Source: Chloroflexota bacterium (lineage in GTDB: Bacteria > Chloroflexota > Anaerolineae > Aggregatilineales > Aggregatilineaceae). From it: 64,000 nucleotides of DNA. How positions within the stretch are numbered: position 1 is the first letter of the stretch; each line of letters opens with the position of its first letter. The notes beneath the pieces were generated by a model that ran no database searches, was not told the origin of the DNA, and worked only from the letters and a program-made list of their open reading frames with translations. The stretch lies in the NCBI GenBank assembly GCA_012729765.1, contig JAAYCM010000024.1, positions 1 to 64,000 of the forward strand, read 5' to 3'. Shown piece by piece: positions 24,817 to 33,257 of the stretch. The position numbers and the translations under genes are program-made.

Positions 24817-25580
24817 GCTGCCAGCTTGCGCGCTCGGAGTCCCAGAAACAGCGGGAACTCGTGGGCAGCACGGCGTTCCGCTTTGCTGCTCCCCATCTCC
24901 AGCCCAGGAATTTCATCCAGACGGTCCACCAGCAAGCCACAATTCCCCAATCCGGTGATGTAGCGGCTCAGCGGGCGGTGGAAGCTGATGCTCATCCCCC
25001 CTTGCGCTGGACCATAGGATTTCAGGGGCACATCCAGCGGGGTCAGATAAGAATCGACCCGCCGGTAATACAGCTTGCGCTGATCATCGTGTCCCCACCC
25101 GCTTTGGCGCGGAATGCGAAAACAAGGGTGCGTCATCACGATGACCAGCCGCCCACCCTCGCGCAGCGCCCATGCTGCCGCCCGCAGCACCTCGTCGAGT
25201 GGGTTCATATCCTGAATACTCAGCAGGAAGACAACTCCATCAAACATGGCCGGAGCCAATCCGAGGGTTTGTAACTGTCGCGCATCCCCGCGCAGGAATG
25301 TACCGTGCGCTCCATGCCGTTGACGGGCACGATTAACCATCCGCGAGCTGATCTCGACCCCAGTGTAACGAGCACCACGCTCGGCGATGTAGGGGGCCAG
25401 AACGCCCTGCCCGGCGCCAACATCAAGAATTGACTCGTGGGCACGCGGTTGGAGCAAATCCAGGACCGCCGGCAGCGCCAACTGCCGGTGATGATGGCTG
25501 CCATTCTGACCCATCCAGCCATCGTACCACGTCGCCAGCGCGTCCCACCCTTGCGGGCGGCGTTTATGCTGTTTTGACAT
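24813..25580 (-). CDS. Class I SAM-dependent methyltransferase
   Basis: 255 residues. SAM motif I is ILDVGAGQGVLAPYIAERG (about 51-69), followed by the acidic GVEIS strand, the GDARQL motif and a hydrophobic LSIQDMNPLDEVLRAAAWALREGG segment. This is the methyltransferase 11/25 type fold. The N-terminus (WDALATWYDGWMG) is typical of small-molecule methyltransferases such as the ubiquinone or trans-aconitate type. A C-terminal segment of about 80 residues lacks known motifs. The substrate is not determinable. A leader of about 230 bases with several hairpins precedes it. The TAG stop is inside repeat copy E. Confidence 0.87.
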   Translation of the reverse strand: MSKQHKRRPQGWDALATWYDGWMGQNGSHHHRQLALPAVLDLLQPRAHESILDVGAGQGVLAPYIAERGARYTGVEISSRMVNRARQRHGAHGTFLRGDARQLQTLGLAPAMFDGVVFLLSIQDMNPLDEVLRAAAWALREGGRLVIVMTHPCFRIPRQSGWGHDDQRKLYYRRVDSYLTPLDVPLKSYGPAQGGMSISFHRPLSRYITGLGNCGLLVDRLDEIPGLEMGSSKAERRAAHEFPLFLGLRARKLAA

Positions 25581-25809
25581 GAGGAAATCCTGTTCGATTG
25601 TTCAGACAACGGCGCGTCCACCGTCTTCCGAGAAGCGGAAGTGTTGGACCAGGAACCGCTGTGGCACAGCAGAGGGCTGCCCACAGATCCCCGACGCGCC
25701 TACCCTGGCTGTTCCAGGGAATGGAGCACGAAGGGGGTGCTTAGACCAGGTTCCGCAACCGAATGTAGTAGGTTGCCACGAGGACACTCCATCTGAATTC
25801 CGAACAGTA
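25581..25809 (-). other. Long structured leader of the methyltransferase gene
   Basis: Between the promoter and the start codon lie about 230 bases with no convincing coding frame but several pairings on the minus strand: GCAACC with GGTTGC, CCCTGG with CCAGGG (5-base loop), CTGTGG with CCACAG, and a longer-range GGAACC with GGTTCC enclosing the last two. I do not recognise a known riboswitch or T-box. Confidence 0.35.
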
Positions 25810-25815
25810 GAAGTA

Positions 25816-25844
25816 ATTATATACGCGGCCTGGGCGAAGAACAA
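25816..25844 (-). promoter_or_regulatory. Promoter of the methyltransferase gene
   Basis: TTGTTC, 17 bases, then a perfect TATAAT on the minus strand, immediately after the terminator of the preceding gene. Start of transcription is expected near 25809. Confidence 0.6.
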
Positions 25845-25847
25845 GGC

Positions 25848-25865
25848 AAACGGGCAAGCTGCCCG
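25848..25865 (-). terminator. Terminator of the secreted PPC-like gene
   Basis: CGGGCA, 3-base loop, TGCCCG on the minus strand, followed by TTT. The T tract is short, but placement between a stop codon and the next promoter fits. Confidence 0.5.
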
Positions 25866-25906
25866 GCCTGCCCGTCTATCTGTCGGCTGAAGTTCGAAGC
25901 CCGGTG

Positions 25907-26632
25907 CTACGGCTCGACCAGAGTCAGGGTGTAATCGGCTGTCACCTCATCGAAGGAGTAGCTGTAGGTTTGCTCGCGCACGATGACCAGGTAGAGGTGG
26001 TTGGATAAAGATCGGTCATTGATCCCCAGCGTGCCGCTGGCGATGTAGGGGCCATAGAGCGAGCCGACCTGCTCCAGCATCTCGTTGTCGCCCAGGATAT
26101 GCAGCGAGACTTCGGGATTAAAGTCCCCGGAGAGCTTCTTGTACACCAGATCGAAGCTGTTCAGCCCTTCGATCATGAAGTAGTTCGTTTCTTTGTTGGA
26201 GAGAGCCGCCCGCACCGGCTGATCGAAGCTGAGCGGCTGGAGCTTGAGCAGTCGCAGCGAGTACTCCCCGACGCTGGTGCCCGCGCGCCCGTCCTGGCGC
26301 GTCGCCAGGATATTGTAGGTGGCATCAGCCGGCAGCACGGTGATCAGCACCACTTTATCATACCCCTGCCCCGTGCCGAGCATGTTGTACGCCTCGTCGA
26401 GCAGGATCAGGGCCGGGCTGGTAAAATCGCCAAAAATGTCAACGCGCTGCATCTCGATCACTATCACGTCGCCCTGCTGCCCGGTGAAACTGTAGGGGAC
26501 CTCGAAGAACTGGTTGGTGATCTCGCCCGTGACGGTCTGACCGTATTCGATCAGGGTGCTGTCCTGGGCACTGACCGGCACAACGAACAACAAACACATA
26601 GCGGCTGCGATGAAGGCTAGGTAGCGTTGCAT
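25907..26632 (-). CDS. Secreted beta-sandwich protein (PPC-like)
   Basis: 241 residues. The signal peptide is about 22 residues (MQRYLAFIAAAMCLLFVVPV, cut after SAQ). The mature part is beta-rich. The first domain (about 28-130) has GQTVTGEITN, YSFTGQQGDVIVIEMQ and FTSPALILLDEA. This is the pattern of bacterial pre-peptidase C-terminal (PPC) sandwich domains, usually found next to secreted peptidases. A second similar unit follows (QPVRAALSNKETNYFMIEG). No catalytic motif is visible. It is encoded directly downstream of a secreted M28 peptidase on the same strand but after that gene's strong terminator. Confidence 0.7.
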   Translation of the reverse strand: MQRYLAFIAAAMCLLFVVPVSAQDSTLIEYGQTVTGEITNQFFEVPYSFTGQQGDVIVIEMQRVDIFGDFTSPALILLDEAYNMLGTGQGYDKVVLITVLPADATYNILATRQDGRAGTSVGEYSLRLLKLQPLSFDQPVRAALSNKETNYFMIEGLNSFDLVYKKLSGDFNPEVSLHILGDNEMLEQVGSLYGPYIASGTLGINDRSLSNHLYLVIVREQTYSYSFDEVTADYTLTLVEP

Positions 26633-26735
26633 AATAGCCTCCCCGAAAGTGAGCGCCGGGAACCCCCTGGCTCCCGATATTGCCCATTGTACAGCAGAAT
26701 ACGTGACGGAAGCGTGACCAGAGCGCGCCCATTAT

Positions 26736-26769
26736 AAAACCAGCGGTATCGGGCGCCCGATACCGCTGG
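26736..26769 (-). terminator. Strong intrinsic terminator of the M28 peptidase gene
   Basis: A perfect 30-base palindrome, arms CCAGCGGTATCGGGC and GCCCGATACCGCTGG with no unpaired bases, followed on the minus strand by TTTTAT. It starts 20 bases after the peptidase stop codon. Confidence 0.85.
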
Positions 26770-26788
26770 CTGAATGTGTCTGCTGCTG

Positions 26789-27787
26789 CTATTCCGCCGG
26801 GACGCCCTCGCCGCTGGCGATCGCGGCGGTCATCGCGGCCAGGACTTCAGCCGTCATCTCGACCTTCTCCGGCACGACGCTTTCATACACGTCGCCCTCG
26901 GTGTGCATCACGTCGCCCTCGGCGGTTTCCTGGCCCCACCAGGGGTCCTCAGCATCTTCCCACTGCCACGCCTCAAAATAGGCGACCGGCACCGCTTCCA
27001 GCACGAAGGCGTAATGATCGCTCCAGTCGCCGGTATAACCGCCCCAGGTGTCATCCGGCGTCGTCCCCAACTCCAGATTCATCTCGGCGGCCAGGTCCAG
27101 CGCCAGATCGCGCACCCAGGTTGGCCCGCCCTCGATGGTGGGGGCGGCGTCCTCGCTCTCGTCTTCCGGCCAGGTGATCGTGGCCCCGGCGTAAACATTG
27201 ACCGTCGTGCCCACGCCGACCGAGTCGATATTGATCATCGCAATCACGTTATCAAGCTCCGGCCCCAACTGCTCGACCAGGAACACCGCGCCGGACGGAT
27301 CGCCGCCTTCTTCCGCCCCAAACGCCACGAACATCACGGTATGGACCAACTCGGCATCGCGCAGCGCTTCGGCAGCCGCCAGCATCGCCGCCACGCCGGA
27401 CGCGTTATCCCCCGCCCCGGTCGCCGCATCCACCGAGTCCAGGTGTGCGCCGACCACGAGAATCTGTTCGTCGCCGGGCAGTGTGGCGATCACGTTCTGC
27501 GAGGTGGCAACCGCTTCGGCTCCGGGCGGTGTCGTCTCGAACGTCTGGACCTCGACCTCATAACCCCAATCCGCCAGCGCCGCCGCGACGTAATCCGCCG
27601 CCAGCGCCTCGGCCTCGCTGCCCATCGGGCGCGCCCCGATTGCGACCGACAGCGCGCGGACGTGCTTCATCACCGTTTCCGCCTCGATCTCAGCCGAATA
27701 ATCGAGCGGCCCCTGCGCCACCGACGCCGTCGCCGGTAGCAGCAGGTTCAACAGCAAAACCAGCGCGATCACGTGTACCCGTTTCAT
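26789..27787 (-). CDS. Secreted M28-family metallopeptidase
   Basis: 332 residues with a signal peptide ending near ASVAQ (25). The two-zinc site of the M28 aminopeptidases is complete: His115 and Asp117 in VGAHLDSVD, Asp127 in GAGDNASG, Glu159-Glu160 in FGAEEGG, Asp188 in INIDSVG, and His in VMHTEGD near 303. It should remove N-terminal residues from peptides outside the cell. The C-terminal tail is Ala/Glu-rich. The start codon lies only 27 bases from repeat copy F, so the promoter must be in or beyond that element. Downstream is a very strong terminator. Confidence 0.92.
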   Translation of the reverse strand: MKRVHVIALVLLLNLLLPATASVAQGPLDYSAEIEAETVMKHVRALSVAIGARPMGSEAEALAADYVAAALADWGYEVEVQTFETTPPGAEAVATSQNVIATLPGDEQILVVGAHLDSVDAATGAGDNASGVAAMLAAAEALRDAELVHTVMFVAFGAEEGGDPSGAVFLVEQLGPELDNVIAMINIDSVGVGTTVNVYAGATITWPEDESEDAAPTIEGGPTWVRDLALDLAAEMNLELGTTPDDTWGGYTGDWSDHYAFVLEAVPVAYFEAWQWEDAEDPWWGQETAEGDVMHTEGDVYESVVPEKVEMTAEVLAAMTAAIASGEGVPAE

Positions 27788-27814
27788 GGCATGTTCCCCT
27801 TCGCTTCATGCAGT

Positions 27815-27955
27815 CTAGTACTACAGCCGCACCTGACGTTTTGTTGCCCCCCATCCCCCACTGCTGCGCGGAGGGAAGGGGAGCAGAATTTGAAGTCCTT
27901 CCCTCCTTGTGGGGGAAGGATTTAGGATGGGGGCGATCTGCGGCTGTAGTACTAG
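27815..27955 (-). repeat. Dispersed mini-element, copy F, with a different perfect terminal repeat
   Basis: 141 bases bounded by CTAG on both sides. The ends are CTAGTACTACAGCCGCA and its exact inverse complement, a perfect 17-base terminal inverted repeat unlike the TGTTATGCA ends of copies B and E. The core is the same family in inverted orientation (ggaaggggagcag, tccttccctccttgtggggg, aaggatttaggatgggg), with part of the ggcc arm missing. It lies 27 bases upstream of the M28 peptidase start codon. Confidence 0.9.
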
Positions 27956-28029
27956 GCACCCCTTCGGTATGCTCTCAGTATACGCGCAGAAGCACCGCCG
28001 CACCTTTATACAAACCGACGAAAACACGC

Positions 28030-28205
28030 CCCACCGCCGGGGGATTGCACGCATTTTGCCCCCCATCCCCTGGCTCCTTCTCCCACTGCTGCGCGGAGGG
28101 AAGGGGAGCAGAATTTGAAGTCCTTCCCTCATTTTGGGGGAAGGATTTAGGATGGGGGCAGTGTCGTTCGCCCGCTTTGGCGTTCCAAAGCGCACCACAC
28201 GCGCT
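28030..28205 (-). repeat. Dispersed mini-element, copy G
   Basis: It follows copy F after about 75 bases in the same inverted orientation. The core is nearly identical to copy F (actgctgcgcggagggaagg), but it has the longer arm (ggcgttccaaagcgcacc) at the right. Terminal regions are diverged (ttgcacgcatttt on the left). The gap between F and G holds nothing I recognise. Confidence 0.75.
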
Positions 28206-28217
28206 GCGCCGGGCTGC

Positions 28218-29147
28218 TCACGCTCGCGTGAAGCGCGGGTCCTCTTCCAGCACGCGCCGCAGGCCGTCTTCCAGAAAGACGCGCGGCTCGTAGCCCAGCA
28301 GCTCCTTCGCCAGCGTGAGATCGGCGCACATGCGCGAGACGCCCGCGTTCTGCCCGGCCACATACAGCGGGTGCGGATTCTTGCCCGTCACGCGCCCGAT
28401 CAGCGTCACCAGGGTGTTGACGCTCGTCTCGTGCCCGCTGCCGACATTGATCACGCGCCGGTCCACATTGGGCGCGGTCGCGGCGCTGACCAGTGCGTCC
28501 ACCACGTCATCGACATAGACATAATCGCGCGTCTGCATGCCGTTGCCGTGAATCACCAGCGAGCCTTTGCCCAACGCCTGCCGCAAAAACTGCGTGATCA
28601 CCGGGGGATGTGATGCCGGGAGCTGCTGCTCCGGGCCATAGGCATTGAAGATGCGCAGGCTGACCGTCTCGACATCCCACAGCCGCCCGATGGTGTGGAT
28701 ATAGTGCTCGGCGGCGAGCTTGCTCACGGCATAGGGCGAGAGCGGGTTCGGCGGCAGACGTTCGTGTACCGGCTGGTGCTGCTGATCGCCGTAGATCGCG
28801 CCGGACGAGGCGAAGACCAGCCGCCGCACCCCGACATCGCGCATCGCTTCCAGCACGCTGACCGTGCCGCCCACGTTGACCGCGTTATATTCGCGTGGGT
28901 AGCGCACGCTCTCCGGCACACTGACCCGCGCCGCCAGGTGATAGACGCACTCCACGCCCTGGAGCAGCGTCCACAGGCGCGGCACGTCGTTCACATCTCC
29001 GCGCGCGAAGCTCACATCTTCCGGCAGATTCGTCGGATCGCCCGCGCTCAGATCGTCCACCACGCGCACACTGTGGCCCAACTCGACCAGCCGGTTTGCC
29101 AGCGCACTGCCCAGAAAGCCCGCGCCGCCCGTAATCAGGAACTGCAT
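28218..29147 (-). CDS. NAD-dependent sugar-nucleotide epimerase/dehydratase (GalE-like SDR)
   Basis: 309 residues of the extended short-chain dehydrogenase family. The NAD site is TGGAGFLGS (6-14). Catalytic residues are Ser115 (FASSGAIYG), Tyr139 and Lys143 (SPYAVSK). The C-terminal substrate half has RIFNAYGPEQQ, MQTRDYVYVDDVVDAL and VINVGSG, as in UDP-glucose 4-epimerases and UDP-glucuronate decarboxylase relatives. It acts in the cytoplasm on an NDP-sugar for envelope polysaccharide. The exact sugar is unknown. I start at the ATG of MQFLITGG; AAGGA lies eight bases before it, while the ATG nine bases upstream has none. Confidence 0.9.
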   Translation of the reverse strand: MQFLITGGAGFLGSALANRLVELGHSVRVVDDLSAGDPTNLPEDVSFARGDVNDVPRLWTLLQGVECVYHLAARVSVPESVRYPREYNAVNVGGTVSVLEAMRDVGVRRLVFASSGAIYGDQQHQPVHERLPPNPLSPYAVSKLAAEHYIHTIGRLWDVETVSLRIFNAYGPEQQLPASHPPVITQFLRQALGKGSLVIHGNGMQTRDYVYVDDVVDALVSAATAPNVDRRVINVGSGHETSVNTLVTLIGRVTGKNPHPLYVAGQNAGVSRMCADLTLAKELLGYEPRVFLEDGLRRVLEEDPRFTRA

Positions 29148-29230
29148 AGCGCCCATCCTTACCGCTCGTGCCGGTTCTGTGCCCGCCGCCCCGGCCCCAA
29201 AACCCTGGCGCAAGCGGGCTGTGATGTGGC

Positions 29231-29236
29231 ATTATA
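29231..29236 (-). promoter_or_regulatory. Candidate -10 box of the epimerase gene
   Basis: A perfect TATAAT on the minus strand in the divergent gap, 84 bases before the start codon. The -35 region is weak. Confidence 0.4.
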
Positions 29237-29282
29237 GCCCGATTGCCGGATTCGCTATAACGTATGAGGAAACCTGCTGCTC

Positions 29283-30116
29283 ATGTCTGCCGCTCTCCCC
29301 GATCATATCACCCCGCGCCTCTATTCGCGCCGGGTCGTTGGCGTGGTGATCGCGCTGGCCGCCCTGTTGATCGTGATCTGGCTGCTGGGGACACCCGGCG
29401 GCGTGCTCGGCAAGGCGGACGCGGTCGGCTACGCGATCTGCCACCGCATCCCGTCGCGCAGCTTTCATTTTCACGGGCGGCCCCTGCCGCTCTGCGCGCG
29501 CTGCACCGGGATTTACCTGGGCGTCATGATCGGGCTGATCGTTTTCCTGCTGAGCGGGCGCGGGCGGGCGGCCAGACTGCCGGGAGTTCGTGTGCTGGCC
29601 GTGCTGATCGTGTTCGGCCTGTCGATCGCGCTCGATGGGCTGAACAGCTACCTGACGCTGTTTCCCGGCTACCACCCGGTCTATGCGCCGCATAACACCC
29701 TGCGCCTGATCACGGGCATGGCCGCCGGGCTGACGATGATCACGGTCGTGCTGCCGGTGTTCAACGCGACCATGTGGCACGCCCCCCGCTCTGCCGCCCC
29801 GCTGGCGAGTCTGAAGGAACTGGCGGCGCTGGTGATAATTGCGGCGCTGGTGGCCGTCCTGGCGCTGATCGATGCCCCGGCGCTGCGCGTGATCTTCGCC
29901 CTGCTGAGCGTGACCGGTATCGTGCTGATGTTCGCGCTGATCGGGGCCGTGCTGTTCGTCACCGTGACGCGGCGCGAAAACCGCGCGCGATCCTGGCGCG
30001 ATCTGGCCGTGCCGGGGCTGGCCGGGCTGGCCTTCGCCATCGCCCTGATCGGCGCGATCGACCTGGCGCGCTATGCCCTGACCGGCACCTGGGAAGGGTT
30101 TACGTCGCTGGGCTGA
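29283..30116 (+). CDS. DUF2085 integral membrane protein
   Basis: 277 residues with about seven membrane helices. The DUF2085 signature is clear: CHRIPSRSFHFHG (from about residue 53) followed by RPLPLCARCTGIYLG, giving a conserved Cys-His and CxxC cluster at the membrane face that may bind metal. The following LDGLNSYLTLFPG is also typical. The function of the family is not known. The gene is divergent from the epimerase. Repeat copy H separates it from the convergent DUF402 gene. Confidence 0.87.
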   Translation: MSAALPDHITPRLYSRRVVGVVIALAALLIVIWLLGTPGGVLGKADAVGYAICHRIPSRSFHFHGRPLPLCARCTGIYLGVMIGLIVFLLSGRGRAARLPGVRVLAVLIVFGLSIALDGLNSYLTLFPGYHPVYAPHNTLRLITGMAAGLTMITVVLPVFNATMWHAPRSAAPLASLKELAALVIIAALVAVLALIDAPALRVIFALLSVTGIVLMFALIGAVLFVTVTRRENRARSWRDLAVPGLAGLAFAIALIGAIDLARYALTGTWEGFTSLG

Positions 30117-30139
30117 TATACAGGGGCGAGAATATGTCT

Positions 30140-30275
30140 CTGGAGCATGTTGCCCCCCATCCTAAATCCTTCCCCCGCAAGGTGGGAAGGACTTGAAATT
30201 GCCGCCATTCTCCCCTGCCCTCCGCGAGAGCGTGGGGGAAGGGGCCGGGGGATGGGGGGCAAATACGAAAAAACG
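30140..30275 (+). repeat. Dispersed mini-element, copy H
   Basis: Core nearly identical to copies B to D (CCCATCCTAAATCCTTCCCC, GTGGGGGAAGGGGCCGGGGG). Short terminal parts are gcatgttg on the left and caaatacg on the right; no CTAG borders remain. It lies between two convergent genes. Confidence 0.75.
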
Positions 30276-30282
30276 GGGGCGT

Positions 30283-30750
30283 TCAGGGGATGATGTCGAA
30301 CGGCGGGTGGCGCTGCTCGACCAGCCGCCGCAGCTCGTCCAGCGCGCTCCAGACGGCGGCGCGCGTGGCGGCATCCAGAGGCAGCGCGGCGAACTCTTCC
30401 TCGTCCAACAGCATGATCGCCCCATCCGGCGCGACGAACACATCCAGCGCCAGATCGTCGGCGGCGATCACGCCATCTTCGAGGCGGGCCGGGCGCGAGA
30501 CGTTGCAGTACCAGCCGGTCAGGTGATCGTCGTCCACGTCGTGCATCTCGAAAATGCTGTACCAGCGGTCGCTGTAGAACCACTCGACAAAGCGATCACC
30601 CCGGCGGAAGGTGTGATAACCGGCGGCAACATCATCCCGGTTGAAGTGCGCTTCGAGCCTGACCCACGTCGGCCCGCGTTCCAGCAGCCGCCCCTCATAG
30701 CGCCAGACCTCGCGCCCGGTGTGGTCATTCTTGATCACGGTGAGCGTCAC
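30283..30750 (-). CDS. DUF402 domain protein
   Basis: 155 residues. The C-terminal half carries the DUF402 signature: WYSIFEMHDVDDDHLTGWYC, then DDLALDVFVAPDG followed by LLDEEEFAAL, with the expected aspartates and glutamates for metal binding. Characterised DUF402 proteins include nucleoside tri/diphosphatases (Ntdp) and an RNase-associated domain, so phosphohydrolase activity is plausible. I choose GTG 30750: its GTGA overlaps the TGA stop of the histidine kinase gene by four bases. The longer ATG frame (30807) overlaps the kinase by 61 bases and adds Arg-rich non-conserved residues. Coupling suggests a joint function or shared dose. Confidence 0.82.
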   Translation of the reverse strand: MTLTVIKNDHTGREVWRYEGRLLERGPTWVRLEAHFNRDDVAAGYHTFRRGDRFVEWFYSDRWYSIFEMHDVDDDHLTGWYCNVSRPARLEDGVIAADDLALDVFVAPDGAIMLLDEEEFAALPLDAATRAAVWSALDELRRLVEQRHPPFDIIP

Positions 30751-33032
30751 AGCGAAACCCCCGCGATGTGTGGCACCGATAAACCGCCGCCATCGTCTGC
30801 CTGGCACTCCTGGCAGTCGTCGTACAGGTCGAGCCGGATCGTATAGCTGGCCGGCTGCCCCGGCTCACTCTCGAACGTGACTTCGCCATCGTGCAGCTTG
30901 ATGATCTCGCGCGCGATCGCCAGCCCCAGCCCCAGGCTCTCGCTGGCCTCGCTGGGGCGGAAAAACGGCTCGAACACCTGCGCAAGCTGCCCCGGCTCCA
31001 GATCCGGCCCCTGGTGATAGATGCGCAGGACGGCCTGCTGATCGGGCGTGCTCTCGCCCATAATCTGGACTTCACCGCCCGGCGGCGTGTGGTAAACGCT
31101 GTTCAGGATCAGGTTGCTGACCGCCTGGCTGAGCCGCTTACGCTGGGCACACGCCAGCAGCGGACGATCCGGCAGGGCCGTGATCAGTTGGACTCCCCGG
31201 CGCTCGGCCTGCCCCTGCTGCATCCGGCACACGTCCTGCACGACCGTGCACAGATCAAGACACTCGCGCTGGGCACGGATTCCGCGCCGGTCGAGGCGCA
31301 CGGCGTCCAGCAGATCGTCGATCAACTGGCGCATGTTCTCCGTCACCTGCTCCATCACGGCGAGATGCTGCTCGATCCTGTGCGGCTGGTTGCGCACCAG
31401 GTAGAGCCGCGTCTTGATGTTCGAAACCGGGGTGCGCAGCTCGTGGGCGGCGTTGGTCAGAAATCGCTCCTTGCGCTGCTCCAGTTCCTTTTCGCGGCTG
31501 ATGTCGCGCACGACCGTCACCGAGCCAACCAGCCAATCGTCGGAGCCGAAAACGGGCGTGATCGTCAGCGCGAGATCGAGGTCAGCCCCGCTGCGATGCC
31601 GGACCCGCACCTGCCCACGCCAGACCTGTCCCACGCCGAAGCTGGCGTCAACCTCGCGGCGCAGATCGCTGTAGCTCTCGGAGCCGAAAACCAACATCTG
31701 ATGGAGCACCTCTGGCGCGCGGCGCAGGTCCTCAGGGCTGTAGCCGATCATCTGGGCCAGCGCGCGGTTGGAATAACGGACCCCGCCCTGCTCCACATAG
31801 AACACGCCCTCGCCCATCGACTCCAGAATGGCCCGAAGCTGCGCGCGCTCGTGATCCAGCTCCGCCGTGCGCTGGATGACGCGCCGCTCCATCTCCGCCG
31901 CCTGGCTGCGCGCCTCGAAATAGAGCTGCGCGTTGCGGATCGCGATCGCGGCCTGGTCGGCGAAGGCTTGCAGGCGCTCGGCTTGCCGCTGGTCATAGAA
32001 ATGCAGCGCCGCGCCATACAGGTTCAGGAAGCCGATCACCCGCCCCTCGCGGCGGATCGGCGCGCCGACATACGAGCCGATCGAGGCGGAATCGGGGATT
32101 TCAGGCCAGCTCTGGCCCGACTGCTGCGCATCGGCCACCACGACCGGCTCGCCGCTGTCGAGCATCAGGCGCAGCCGGGCCTGATCGTGCATCGGGAAGT
32201 TGATCGAGATGGCCGGCTGCCGCCCGTCGCCCTGCCGGTACGAGGCGCGCACCACGCGCACGAAATCGCCCTCGACAAACATCACGTTGGCCGCGTCGTG
32301 CGGCACGACCTGGCCTAATGTCTCCAGCAGGTGATCGAGCACCTGGTCGAGGTCGAGCGTGCTGTTGAGCACAGCGGCCATATCGGCCAGCGCTTCGGCC
32401 AGCCGCCGCTGCTCGCGCTCGGCCATCTCGGCGGCCTTGCGCGCTGTGATGTCTTCCTTCACGGCCAGAAAGTGGGTGACACGCCCCTGGTGGTCTTTGA
32501 TCGCGGAGATCGAGGCCATCTCCCAGTACATCTCGCCGTTCTTCTTGACGTTGTGGAACTCGCCGCGCCACTCGCCCCCGGCAGTGATCGTCTGCCACAT
32601 CCGGGCATAGGTGTCGCGCGGCGTCTCGCCCGATTTCAAAATGCGCGGGTTTTTGCCGCGCACTTCGTCCAGACTGTAGCCGGTCAGGTTGGTGAACTTG
32701 GGATTGACGTACTCGATGTTGCCTTTGAGATTGGTGATCACGACCGAACTGGGACTCTGCTCGACGGCCCACGACACCTTGCGCAAGCTCTCGGCCATCT
32801 CGCGCCGCGTGCGCCACATCGACAACAGGTAGACTCCCAGCGCGATCAGGCCGGCCAGCTCGAACACGCCTTCGCCCCCCTGGCCCAGCAACGGATCGGG
32901 CGCATCCTCGCCGTAAAACAGCAGCACGCGCACCAGCCGGTTGAGCAGCCACAGGCCGCCGCCCAATACGATACCGGCCAGAAACGTTAACAGACGACTT
33001 CGGACCAGCCAGTGGGCCGGCAGATTGCGCAT
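30747..33032 (-). CDS. Membrane histidine kinase with PAS-GAF-PAS sensor region
   Basis: 761 residues. Two N-terminal membrane helices lead to a first PAS domain with NLKGNIEYVNPKFTNLTGYS, then a GAF domain (STLDLDQVLDHLLETLGQVV), a second PAS with VRYSNRALAQMIGYS, the HisKA box NAAHELRTPVSNIK with the phospho-accepting His, and an HATPase domain (NLILNSVYHTP N-box, LGLGLAIAREI G-box). The D box of the ATPase is poor: the usual DxGxG is replaced by IYHQGPDLEPG, so kinase activity may be reduced. No response regulator is adjacent. The ATG chosen has AAAGGAG nine bases upstream. It is coupled to the DUF402 gene. Confidence 0.88.
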   Translation of the reverse strand: MRNLPAHWLVRSRLLTFLAGIVLGGGLWLLNRLVRVLLFYGEDAPDPLLGQGGEGVFELAGLIALGVYLLSMWRTRREMAESLRKVSWAVEQSPSSVVITNLKGNIEYVNPKFTNLTGYSLDEVRGKNPRILKSGETPRDTYARMWQTITAGGEWRGEFHNVKKNGEMYWEMASISAIKDHQGRVTHFLAVKEDITARKAAEMAEREQRRLAEALADMAAVLNSTLDLDQVLDHLLETLGQVVPHDAANVMFVEGDFVRVVRASYRQGDGRQPAISINFPMHDQARLRLMLDSGEPVVVADAQQSGQSWPEIPDSASIGSYVGAPIRREGRVIGFLNLYGAALHFYDQRQAERLQAFADQAAIAIRNAQLYFEARSQAAEMERRVIQRTAELDHERAQLRAILESMGEGVFYVEQGGVRYSNRALAQMIGYSPEDLRRAPEVLHQMLVFGSESYSDLRREVDASFGVGQVWRGQVRVRHRSGADLDLALTITPVFGSDDWLVGSVTVVRDISREKELEQRKERFLTNAAHELRTPVSNIKTRLYLVRNQPHRIEQHLAVMEQVTENMRQLIDDLLDAVRLDRRGIRAQRECLDLCTVVQDVCRMQQGQAERRGVQLITALPDRPLLACAQRKRLSQAVSNLILNSVYHTPPGGEVQIMGESTPDQQAVLRIYHQGPDLEPGQLAQVFEPFFRPSEASESLGLGLAIAREIIKLHDGEVTFESEPGQPASYTIRLDLYDDCQECQADDGGGLSVPHIAGVSL

Positions 33033-33197
33033 CGTTTCATACTCCTTTGTCAGGTGGCGGATCGCTTTTCCAGCAGCCGGGCCGCCCATCATCCCGCTCC
33101 GCGCCGCAGACCGCGCTGCCGCCGGTTCGCCCCCTGGCGCTTGCCTTCATCTATAATACCTTAAATTTAATGAAACCAGCGTCTTGTTTATGGGAAC

Positions 33198-33235
33198 AAA
33201 AAACCGGGCACACCACCGACTCGGCGCGCCCGGTT
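33198..33235 (-). terminator. Intrinsic terminator of the winged-helix gene
   Basis: AACCGGGC pairs with GCCCGGTT across an 18-base loop; on the minus strand TTTTTTG follows. It is 22 bases after the stop codon. Confidence 0.7.
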
Positions 33236-33257
33236 GGGGGAACAGGGGCAGGAACAG

